Assembly (NCBI GenBank): GCA_947378305.1
Contig: CANCJJ010000008.1
Coordinates: forward strand, 26,987-90,986
DNA: 64,000 bases
Origin: Phenylobacterium aquaticum
GTDB taxonomy: Bacteria > Pseudomonadota > Alphaproteobacteria > Caulobacterales > Caulobacteraceae
Reading direction: 5' to 3'
Both the position numbers and the translations under genes were made by a program. Below, in pieces: positions 27,151-34,108 of the stretch. The notes beneath the pieces are model-generated. The model ran no database searches, was not told the origin of the DNA, and was given only the letters and a program-made list of their open reading frames with translations. Positions within the stretch are counted from its first letter, which is position 1. Every line of letters starts with the position of its first letter.

Positions 27151-28188
27151 CTATTTGGCGCCGACGGGCTCTTCCACACGACGGGACATGAGCTTGTCGA
27201 ACTCGCCCCAAACGCCGCTTGACCCATGCCATTGACCCTTGGTGGCCGCCTTGGAATATTCGGTAGAGCGCGCCTCGAAGAAGTTGGCATGTTCGACGCC
27301 CGAGAGCATGGACTGCAACCAGGGCAGCGGATTTTCCTTGATCCCGTAAACTTCCGGCAAGGCCAGCTGGCGCAGACGCCAGTCGGCGATAAAACGAATA
27401 TAGGCCTTGATGTCATCCGGGGTCATGCCCTGGATCTCGCCGGCATTGAAGGCCAGGTCGATAAACTTGTCCTCAAGCCCCACCACCGTCTTGCAGCAAT
27501 CGACAATGTCGTCGGCGACGGACTTGGTGACGGCCCCGGTTTCCTTGTTGAAGGCATGATAGAGCTTGATCACGCCTTCGCAGTGCAGGCTCTCATCCCG
27601 GACGGACCAAGACACGATCTGTCCCATGCCCTTCATCTTGTTGTGCCGGGGGAAGTTCATCAGCATGGCAAAGCTGGCGAAGAGCTGGAGCCCCTCGGTG
27701 AAGCCGCCGAACATGGCGAGCGTCCGGGCGATATCTGCGTGGGTCTCGACGCCGAACTTCTGCATGTAATCGTGCTTGTCGCGCATTTCCTGGAATTCCA
27801 GAAAAGCGGTGAACTCGGAATCCGGCATGCCAATGGTCTCAAGGAGCAAGGCATAGGCCGCGATGTGGATCGTCTCCATATTGGAGAACGATGACAGCAT
27901 CATCTTGACTTCGGTCGGTTTGAAGACGCGGGAATAGCGCTCCATGTAATTGTCGTTTACCTCGACATCCGACTGGGTGAAGAAGCGGAAAATTTGGGTG
28001 AGCAGGTTGCGCTCGCCGTCATTGAGTTTGGTAGCCCAGTCCTTGAGGTCCTCGCCAAGCGGAACTTCCTCGGGCATCCAGTGCACCTGCTGCTGCTTCT
28101 TCCAGTACTCATAGGCCCACGGATAGCGGAAGGGCTTGTAGGCATAGGAGGGCGTAAGGAGGCCTGGGAGAATGAGACTGGCGGACAC
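27151..28188 (-). CDS. nrdB: Class Ia ribonucleotide reductase beta subunit
   Basis: A 345-residue R2 protein that houses the diiron-tyrosyl radical cofactor for deoxynucleotide synthesis. NMETIHIAAY supplies an ExxH iron-ligand pair and, four residues after the His, the likely radical Tyr. Further ligands are in SDVEVND and DESLHCEGVIKLYH. The start is GTG at 28188, with AGGA eight bases upstream. No ATP-cone is present. It is downstream of nrdA on the same strand but has its own promoter region with paired NrdR-like boxes and an inverted repeat. Confidence 0.95.
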   Translation of the reverse strand: MSASLILPGLLTPSYAYKPFRYPWAYEYWKKQQQVHWMPEEVPLGEDLKDWATKLNDGERNLLTQIFRFFTQSDVEVNDNYMERYSRVFKPTEVKMMLSSFSNMETIHIAAYALLLETIGMPDSEFTAFLEFQEMRDKHDYMQKFGVETHADIARTLAMFGGFTEGLQLFASFAMLMNFPRHNKMKGMGQIVSWSVRDESLHCEGVIKLYHAFNKETGAVTKSVADDIVDCCKTVVGLEDKFIDLAFNAGEIQGMTPDDIKAYIRFIADWRLRQLALPEVYGIKENPLPWLQSMLSGVEHANFFEARSTEYSKAATKGQWHGSSGVWGEFDKLMSRRVEEPVGAK

Positions 28189-28200
28189 GGGCGTTTTCCT

Positions 28201-28233
28201 GCGACTCGGACTTGGGTTTAGCGATTGAGTCGC
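28201..28233 (-). promoter_or_regulatory. Inverted repeat with two GANTC sites before nrdB
   Basis: GCGACTC (28201-28207) and GAGTCGC (28227-28233) are perfect inverted copies, each containing a GANTC site (GACTC, GAGTC). They lie 13-45 bases before the nrdB GTG. They could form a leader hairpin or be paired methylation sites for CcrM/GcrA control. No experimental support is available here. Confidence 0.45.
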
Positions 28234-28252
28234 GAGACTAACCGCCCTTGTG

Positions 28253-28299
28253 GCACAACATCTAGAGGTGATTTCCCAAACGACCCCTAGATATTGATC
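28253..28299 (-). promoter_or_regulatory. Pair of NrdR-box-like sites upstream of nrdB
   Basis: Two 16-bp sites match the NrdR core CwAnATnTwG: CAACATCTAG inside 28253-28268 and CTAGATATTG inside 28284-28299. They start 31 bases apart, about three helical turns, as in known NrdR operators. NrdR represses ribonucleotide reductase genes in response to dATP/ATP. The flanks match the consensus less well than the core. Confidence 0.68.
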
Positions 28300-28324
28300 T
28301 AACTGGCAGCGAGGTTAACCCGGA

Positions 28325-30190
28325 CTATTGGCAGGCCAGGCACTCGTCATAGTCCGTCGGGGCCTGGGGACCCAGGTCGACGTGGACGATGGCTTCTCCA
28401 CCGGCGTGACTTGCCCTCTGCACCGACTTTGAGCGCAGATAGTAGAGCGACTTGCAGCCCCGCTCCCAGGCCTGCCAATGCAGCATGTGGAGGTCCCATT
28501 TGTCGACGTCCCCGGGCAGGAAGATATTCACCGACTGGGACTGGCAGATGTCCGGTGTCCGGTCGGCTGCCAGTTCGATCACCCAGCGCTGATCCAGCTC
28601 GAAGGCCGTCTTGTAGACATCCTTCTCGTCCTGACTCAGGACATCGAGATGTTGCACGGAGCCCTCGTTTTCCAGGATCGTGTCCCAAACTGCCGGGGTA
28701 TTGGCGCCCTTGGTGTCGAGGAGTCGCTCCAGGTAGGGATTCTTGACGGCAAAACTGCCGGACAGGGTCTTGTGGGTATAGATATTGGCGGGGATTGGCT
28801 CGATCCCGGCGCTGGTGCCGCCGCATATGATCGAAATCGACGCCGTCGGGGCAATGGCCAGCTTGTGGGAGAACCGTTCCATAATGCCGCGATCGGCCGC
28901 GTCAGGGCAGGCCCCCCGTTCGACCGCCAGGGTCCGCGAGGCCGCATCACACTGTCGGCGCAGATGTTTGAAGAGGCGCATGTTCCAGGACTTGGCCATG
29001 GCGCTTTCGAAAGGCACATTCTGCATTTGCAGGAAGGAATGGAAGCCCATCAGGCCCAGACCCACCGACCGTTCCCGCTTGGCGGCGTAGACCGCATTGG
29101 CCATTTCCGGCGGGGCCCGTGAGATGAAGTCCTCCAGAACATTGTCCAGGAAGCGCATAATGTCTTCGATGAAGGTCGGATGATCACGCCATTCCATGAA
29201 GCTCTCGGCATTCACGGAGGACAGGCAGCAGACTGCGGTCCGGTCATGACCCAGGTGATCCATGCCGGTATGCAGCATGATTTCCGAGCACAGGTTCGAC
29301 TGGCGCACCGACAGGCCGAGGTCCCTTTGGTGCTGGGGCATGGACCGGTTTACGGTGTCGGAGAAGATCAGATAGGGCTCGCCGGTCTGGAGACGAATTT
29401 CCAGAATTTTCTGCCACAGGGACCGCGCGTCAACTTCGCGCAGGACTTCGTTGTTCTTCGGCGACCGCAGACCGAACATGGCCCCGTCCCGAACAGCTTC
29501 CATGAACTCGTCCGAAATCGAAATGCCATGATGCAGGTTCAGAGACTTGCGGTTGAAGTCGCCCGAGGGTTTGCGGATTTCAAGGAACTCCTCGATCTCG
29601 GGGTGATGGACATCCAGATAGACAGCCGCAGAGCCCCGGCGCAGAGAGCCCTGGCTGATGGCCAGGGTCAGGGAGTCCATGACGCGAATGAAAGGGATGA
29701 TCCCGCTGGTCTGGCCCGCACCCTTTACCTTTTCGCCGATTGAGCGAACACCGCCCCAATAGGTGCCAATGCCGCCGCCGTTTGAGGCCAGGGCAACATT
29801 CTCGTTCCAGATGCCCTGGATGCCGCCCAGAGAATCCCCCACCGAGTTCAGAAAGCAGGAAATCGGCAGGCCGCGGTCGGCACCGCCATTCGACAGCACC
29901 GGCGTGGACGGCATGAACCAGAGGCGGGAAATATAGTCATAGACCCTCTGGGCATGGTCGGCATCGTCGGCATAGGCCGTGGCCACCCGCGCAAACATGT
30001 CCTGATAGCTCTCGCCAGGCAGCAGATAGCGGTCTTCCAGGGTCGTCTTGCCGAAATCGGTCAGCAGGGCATCCCGGGAGCGGTCCACCTCGACCTTCCG
30101 AATCAATTGCAGCTGGGGACGCTCCACCCTGTCCGTCCCAGCCTTGGCCGTGGCCGGGGTCATCCGCAAAACTGATTCACTGCCGCTCAT
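28325..30190 (-). CDS. nrdA: Class Ia ribonucleotide reductase alpha subunit
   Basis: A 621-residue R1 subunit that reduces ribonucleoside diphosphates. Family blocks are MPSTPVLSNGG (with the Ser/Thr before the first active-site region), NLCSEIMLHT, KRERSVGLGLMGFHSFLQ and IAPTASISIICGGTSAGIEP. The C-terminal redox pair is C617xxC620 (ECLACQ). The protein starts close to the catalytic barrel and lacks the N-terminal ATP-cone, so overall activity control by dATP at that site is absent. It lies 136 bases upstream of nrdB. Its own leader carries NrdR-like boxes, GANTC sites and a CtrA-like site. Confidence 0.95.
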   Translation of the reverse strand: MSGSESVLRMTPATAKAGTDRVERPQLQLIRKVEVDRSRDALLTDFGKTTLEDRYLLPGESYQDMFARVATAYADDADHAQRVYDYISRLWFMPSTPVLSNGGADRGLPISCFLNSVGDSLGGIQGIWNENVALASNGGGIGTYWGGVRSIGEKVKGAGQTSGIIPFIRVMDSLTLAISQGSLRRGSAAVYLDVHHPEIEEFLEIRKPSGDFNRKSLNLHHGISISDEFMEAVRDGAMFGLRSPKNNEVLREVDARSLWQKILEIRLQTGEPYLIFSDTVNRSMPQHQRDLGLSVRQSNLCSEIMLHTGMDHLGHDRTAVCCLSSVNAESFMEWRDHPTFIEDIMRFLDNVLEDFISRAPPEMANAVYAAKRERSVGLGLMGFHSFLQMQNVPFESAMAKSWNMRLFKHLRRQCDAASRTLAVERGACPDAADRGIMERFSHKLAIAPTASISIICGGTSAGIEPIPANIYTHKTLSGSFAVKNPYLERLLDTKGANTPAVWDTILENEGSVQHLDVLSQDEKDVYKTAFELDQRWVIELAADRTPDICQSQSVNIFLPGDVDKWDLHMLHWQAWERGCKSLYYLRSKSVQRASHAGGEAIVHVDLGPQAPTDYDECLACQ

Positions 30191-30246
30191 AATCTCAAAT
30201 CCATACTGTCATTCGAATCGAATGAAGCCCCAGCCCCACCCGTATA

Positions 30247-30293
30247 TGTCTACATCTAGTGGGTCGCCCACCAGATTGCGCTACATCATGGGG
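30247..30293 (-). promoter_or_regulatory. Pair of NrdR-box-like sites upstream of nrdA
   Basis: CTACATCTAG inside 30247-30262 fits the NrdR core CwAnATnTwG fully. CTACATCATG inside 30278-30293 fits all but one core base. The sites start 31 bases apart, the same spacing as the pair before nrdB, and lie 57-103 bases upstream of the nrdA ATG, a similar distance to those before nrdB. Confidence 0.62.
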
Positions 30294-30315
30294 CCATGAA
30301 CCCTAATGACTCGTC

Positions 30316-30350
30316 AACGGGGAGAAGGAGTTGTCCCCGTTTGTTTTTTG
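30316..30350 (+). terminator. Orphan plus-strand terminator (candidate small RNA 3' end)
   Basis: AACGGGGA (30316-30323) and TCCCCGTT (30334-30341) form a perfect 8-bp stem followed by TGTTTTTTG. No plus-strand gene lies upstream, because nrdA is transcribed the other way. It could end a short RNA starting within about 30190-30310. The loop carries GAAGGAG, a Shine-Dalgarno-like sequence. Confidence 0.6.
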
Positions 30351-30365
30351 CTAACGAAAGGTTAA
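30351..30365. promoter_or_regulatory. CtrA-like site upstream of nrdA
   Basis: CTAA-N7-TTAA (30351-30365) differs by one base from the CtrA consensus TTAA-N7-TTAA. It lies about 160 bases upstream of nrdA. Cell-cycle control of nrd genes would be plausible in Caulobacterales, but a single near-match is weak evidence. Confidence 0.35.
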
Positions 30366-30464
30366 TAGCCAGCTTCGGGCTTGAACACACAGGGGTTTCC
30401 GTCAGCCGTCCACAGCCTGGTCACGAGAGTGTGAATCCTTGATCGGGGATCGGGTTTCCAGACA

Positions 30465-30496
30465 AACAAAAGGGCCCGGTCTTGCGACCGGGCCCT
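30465..30496 (-). terminator. Rho-independent terminator of the ompA-like gene
   Basis: AGGGCCCGGT (30471-30480) and ACCGGGCCCT (30487-30496) form a perfect 10-bp GC-rich stem with a 6-base loop. On the minus strand it is followed by TTTGTTTG. It lies 33 bases after the stop of the OmpA-like gene. Confidence 0.92.
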
Positions 30497-30529
30497 CTGT
30501 AATCTCAGCTGAAAAGCCGGGGATCGAAA

Positions 30530-31750
30530 TCAGAAGTTGATATCGATCGTCGAACGGCGGTTCAGGGGTTCCTTCACACCATCGCCTGTGGCGACGGCGA
30601 GCTGGCTTTCACCCTTCCAGTCAACCTGGAGAAGGGCCTGGGCAACCTCTTGGGCAACCAGGGAGTCAGCCACGGCCTTTGCACGACGTTCCGACAGACG
30701 AACATTGTAGGTCGTCGAGCCGGAGGAGTCCGTGTGACCCACGACGATCAGGCGGGTCGCATGACCGGCCTTGGCGTAGGTTGCCGCTTCCGTAACCACG
30801 GTCTGGGCTTCCGGCGTCAGGATCGACTGATCGAACGGGAAGTAGACCACGAACTGCTTGGCCTCAAATGCGGGAGGCGGAGGCGGCGGAGGGGGCGGAG
30901 GCGGGGGCGGAGGCGGAGGAGGCGGCGGAGGCGGCGGGGGCGGAGGCGGCGGGGGCGGAGGCGGAGGAGCGGCGAAGGAATACCGCAGGCCGAGCGTCAC
31001 CGACTGGTCCTGATACTGGCCGCTGAAGATGCCAGGCTGAAGGGCGTTGGTGCCCTTGGACGTGAAGTTCACGTCCGAACCAGCGACATAGCGGTAGGTC
31101 ACATCAACCTTCAGACGGTCCGTGGCCTTCCAGGCCAGACCGGCGATCGCCTGATAGGCAAAGGCTGTGTCATTGTCATCGACAACCAGGTTCTGGATGG
31201 CAGGGTTTGCCGTCGTCGCGGCAGCTCCGGCCGGGGTAATGGTCGAGAACTGGCCGGTGATGGCATCCGCCTTCATGGCGGTCAGACCAACGCCTGCCCC
31301 GATGAAGGGGTTGATATTGGCCGAGGGCATGATGTCATAAATGACATTGCCCATGAAGTTGACGACCTGCAGGCTGCCGGTCGGCGAACCGCAGCCCGGT
31401 GCGCTGGACGACCGGACAATGCCGGGGGTGCAGAGGCCGAGGATGGAATTCGATGACCCACCGCGGAAGGCATTGACATCACCCGGGCGGTAGCTGCCTT
31501 CGACTTCAACGCGCCAGTTGCTGCTGACCTGATAGCCAAGCCGCATGGCGGTGACGAAGTCTTCCTTCTGGTCCAGAGACCAGTTGTAAGGGGTGCCATT
31601 TGCCGCGCTCAAGGAGGAGGTCAGGTCGAAACCGGTGGGCAGATGATAGCCCAGGTCCACCGCACCGTACCAACCCGTCTCCTGGGCAGATGCCCCCGAG
31701 GCGAGAGCAACAGCGGCGAGGGCCGCTCCTGCGAAGAGTTTGAACTTCAT
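30530..31750 (-). CDS. OmpA-family outer membrane protein with a 32-proline linker
   Basis: A 406-residue envelope protein. Signal peptide MKFKLFAGAALAAVALASGASA is followed by an eight-strand-type beta-barrel domain (about residues 24-258; GWYGAVDLGYHLPTGFD, LGLRYSF), then 32 consecutive prolines (262-293), then an OmpA-like peptidoglycan-binding domain (about 297-406) with VVYFPFDQS, VVGHTDSSGS and NVRLSERRAKAVADSL. The barrel should sit in the outer membrane with the C-terminal domain gripping peptidoglycan and the prolines acting as a rigid spacer. The start at 31750 gives a clean signal peptide. Confidence 0.92.
   Translation of the reverse strand: MKFKLFAGAALAAVALASGASAQETGWYGAVDLGYHLPTGFDLTSSLSAANGTPYNWSLDQKEDFVTAMRLGYQVSSNWRVEVEGSYRPGDVNAFRGGSSNSILGLCTPGIVRSSSAPGCGSPTGSLQVVNFMGNVIYDIMPSANINPFIGAGVGLTAMKADAITGQFSTITPAGAAATTANPAIQNLVVDDNDTAFAYQAIAGLAWKATDRLKVDVTYRYVAGSDVNFTSKGTNALQPGIFSGQYQDQSVTLGLRYSFAAPPPPPPPPPPPPPPPPPPPPPPPPPPPPPPPPAFEAKQFVVYFPFDQSILTPEAQTVVTEAATYAKAGHATRLIVVGHTDSSGSTTYNVRLSERRAKAVADSLVAQEVAQALLQVDWKGESQLAVATGDGVKEPLNRRSTIDINF
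30872..30967 (-). repeat. Polyproline codon tract in the ompA-like gene
   Basis: Ninety-six bases made only of CCG, CCT and CCC codons on the minus strand encode 32 prolines without interruption. The tract is a purine-rich GGN repeat on the plus strand and may vary in length by slippage in units of three. Confidence 0.95.
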
Positions 31751-32403
31751 GTCTAAGTGTCCTCTCATAGACGATTAACAGGAATACCTCAGGCCGATCT
31801 CTAACAAATGGCCTGAAACGAAAGGGTGAGCCTAAAAAGCCGCCGGGCGAACGTGCCCATGGCCTTCATGTGCACTTCAGAAAGTTTGCCATTACCGGAA
31901 GCCGCGCGGCGTGCCGCGTAATCAGCCTGAAGGGCTGGGTCTGCACAAAGCTTGGTGTTCATCAAGGTGCACACTCTCATGACCGTTTTGTGGTCTTATT
32001 TTTCATGTCTCTTATACCAAGCCTTTCATTGTACGGAAGTGATAGAAAAGCAACACCTTCGCCTATTCCTACAAACCACCGACAGCTGGTCATTCCGAGA
32101 CCGGGGCTCCGAGGAGCCAGCCCCGACGCGGCTCCGCCTTGTAGGCGTGACTCTGACCCAGATATTTTTCGGAGCAGCCCCCATCCACGGTCAGGTTAGG
32201 GCAAGAGTCCGGCCGCGTTTATGACGGATCGCAAATTTTCCATACTCTGGGGATGATTTCCGCTATCAGCCAAACGCCAACAAACCTGTCATTCAATGGG
32301 CAGGACGATCTGCGCCGCGATCATCGAGCCCAAGGTCGCGGCCACTCGATTATAGTCTACCTCAGGCCCTGGCCTGGCCACTTATGATACCCGGAGGAAA
32401 CCC
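31751..32403. other. Gene-free region of about 650 bases
   Basis: No convincing coding sequence is seen. Two overlapping plus-strand frames (31870-32199, 31952-32224) have no start signals or protein-like composition. The composition is less GC-rich than the neighbours. It holds the promoter of the ompA-like gene and several inverted repeats: GGGGCT/AGCCCC (32103-32124), and alternating GGCTCC (32105), GGAGCC (32113) and GGCTCC (32130) copies that allow competing hairpins. The far end carries the acyl-CoA synthetase promoter. Confidence 0.6.
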
Positions 32404-34029
32404 TTGGAAGTCTGGAATTATGCCAATATCTGGGAAGCGGTCGCCGCCGCCACGCCTGAGCGTCCGGCCCTGATCCATGGAGCCCACAAGACCTCCTGGC
32501 GAGATTTTGACCGCCGGGCCAACGCCCTTGGGCGTCATATGGTCGAAGCTGGCCTGACCCAACAATCCAAGGTCGCGGCCTGGCTCTACAATGGCCCTGA
32601 GTACCTCGAGACCTATTTCGCAGCCTTCAAGGCTGGCCTGGTGCCGTTCAACACCAATTATCGCTATGGCGCGGACGAACTGACCTACCTGTTTGACAAT
32701 GCCGACGCCGAGGCCGTGATATTTCATTCGGCCTTTGCTGAGGTCGCCGACAAGGTCCGCGGCCGCCTGCCCAAGGTCAAGACCTGGATCGTGGTCGAAG
32801 AGCCCGGTTTTCCTGCTCCCGACTGGGCCATCGCATATGAGTCCCTGGTGACACCCGGCGCGGACCGGTTTGAAGCCCCCTGGGGTCGCTCCAGCGACGA
32901 CCTGCTTCTCATGTATACCGGTGGCACGACCGGTATGCCCAAGGGCGTGATGTGGCGCCAGGAAGACCTGTTCAAGGCTTTGGGCGGTGGCGCGAACCTC
33001 TTGCTTGGCATTCCGCCCCTCACCAGCTGCGCCGAAGCCGGTGAGCGCGCGCGCGCCCTGGCCGTTCAGACCATTACCATTCCGGTCGCGCCCCTTATGC
33101 ACGCCACAGGCCAGTTCATCAGCTTTGGTCAGTTGTGCGCCGGAAGCGCGATTGCAACCCTGACCTCCCGCCGGTTTGATCCCGCCAACCTGTTTGACGA
33201 GGTCGAGCGGCTGGGCGTCACGGGCCTCGTCATTGTCGGCCCTGCCTTCGCCGTGCCCATGCTGGAAACCCTTGAGGCAAATCCGGGCCGTTGGACGCTG
33301 CCGACCCTGCAAAGGATCATTTCGTCCGGGGCCATGTGGGGGGCCGAGAACAAGCAGGGCCTGCTCAAGCACCTGCCCCAGCTCATGCTCATGGATAGCC
33401 TGGGCTCGTCTGAAGCTCTGGGGCTCGCCGGGTCGACCTCAGGCGGCGGCGCGGCGGCTGGAACGGCGAAGTTCCAGGCTGGACCCAATGCCGCAGTCTT
33501 TACCGAGGATGGCCGCCGGGTCACGGCCGGGTCCGGGGAACGGGGTCTGGTGGCGGTGGGTGGATACACGCCCGTCGGCTATTACAAGGACGAGGAAAAA
33601 TCGGCCAAGACCTTCCGGATCTTTGAAGGTGCCCGCTGGAGCGTGCCCGGTGACTGGGCCACGCTTGAGACAGATGGCTCGATTACCCTGCTTGGCCGGG
33701 GCTCACAGGTTATCAATACCGGCGGTGAAAAGGTCTTTCCGGAAGAAGTCGAAGAGGCCCTCAAGCGGTTTCCCGGTGTTCGGGATGCGGCGGTCGTCGG
33801 CCTGCCTGACCCCCGCTTTGGCGAACGGATCTGCGCCATAGTTGAAACCGCTGGCTCCGAAGCCCCAAGCCTTAGCGACCTGGCGGCCCACGTCCGGGGC
33901 CTGCTTGCAGATTACAAGGCCCCGAGAGAGCTGGTTCTTGCACCCGTTAACCGGGCCCCGAACGGAAAGCTCGACTATAAGGCCCTGCGCAACCTGGCCC
34001 TTGAGCGACTCCAGGCCCAGTCTGCCTGA
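32404..34029 (+). CDS. Acyl-CoA synthetase (AMP-forming)
   Basis: A 541-residue member of the ANL superfamily that activates fatty or other carboxylic acids through an acyl-adenylate to acyl-CoA. The P-loop-like motif YTGGTTGMPKGVMW is near residue 171. The A8 region GRGSQVINTGGEKVFPEEVEEALK and the C-terminal lysine region APNGKLDYKAL are intact. The start is TTG at 32404, with GGAGG six bases upstream and no nearby in-frame ATG. It is a single gene ahead of an M13 peptidase. Chain-length preference is unknown. Confidence 0.92.
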   Translation: MEVWNYANIWEAVAAATPERPALIHGAHKTSWRDFDRRANALGRHMVEAGLTQQSKVAAWLYNGPEYLETYFAAFKAGLVPFNTNYRYGADELTYLFDNADAEAVIFHSAFAEVADKVRGRLPKVKTWIVVEEPGFPAPDWAIAYESLVTPGADRFEAPWGRSSDDLLLMYTGGTTGMPKGVMWRQEDLFKALGGGANLLLGIPPLTSCAEAGERARALAVQTITIPVAPLMHATGQFISFGQLCAGSAIATLTSRRFDPANLFDEVERLGVTGLVIVGPAFAVPMLETLEANPGRWTLPTLQRIISSGAMWGAENKQGLLKHLPQLMLMDSLGSSEALGLAGSTSGGGAAAGTAKFQAGPNAAVFTEDGRRVTAGSGERGLVAVGGYTPVGYYKDEEKSAKTFRIFEGARWSVPGDWATLETDGSITLLGRGSQVINTGGEKVFPEEVEEALKRFPGVRDAAVVGLPDPRFGERICAIVETAGSEAPSLSDLAAHVRGLLADYKAPRELVLAPVNRAPNGKLDYKALRNLALERLQAQSA

Positions 34030-34108
34030 CCGATTGCCAATGGAATAACGAGCGAGTTAATGGGCAGTCTTGCCCGGTCAATGCCTGACCTGAATAGGGA
34101 ATTTTAGC

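Larger units (their letters stand above)
30191..30529. other. Intergenic region between ompA-like gene and nrdA
   Basis: These 339 bases carry the nrdA promoter region (NrdR-like boxes at 30247-30293, GANTC sites at 30215, 30308 and 30433, a CtrA-like site at 30351), a plus-strand terminator at 30316-30350 and the terminator of the ompA-like gene at 30465-30496. A 48-codon frame from ATG 30297 has no protein-like features and is not called. Confidence 0.7.

Noticed and set aside
30297..30443. A 48-codon frame upstream of nrdA on the plus strand
   Set aside because: It runs through a terminator and has no protein-like character.
32103..32175. SRP RNA, 6S RNA or RNase P RNA
   Set aside because: The hallmark conserved strings of these RNAs (for example the SRP GGAAGGAAGCAG-type loop) are not present.
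31870..32224. Two overlapping plus-strand frames of 109 and 90 codons in the gene-free region
   Set aside because: No Shine-Dalgarno, unusual composition and no domain; they also overlap each other in different frames.
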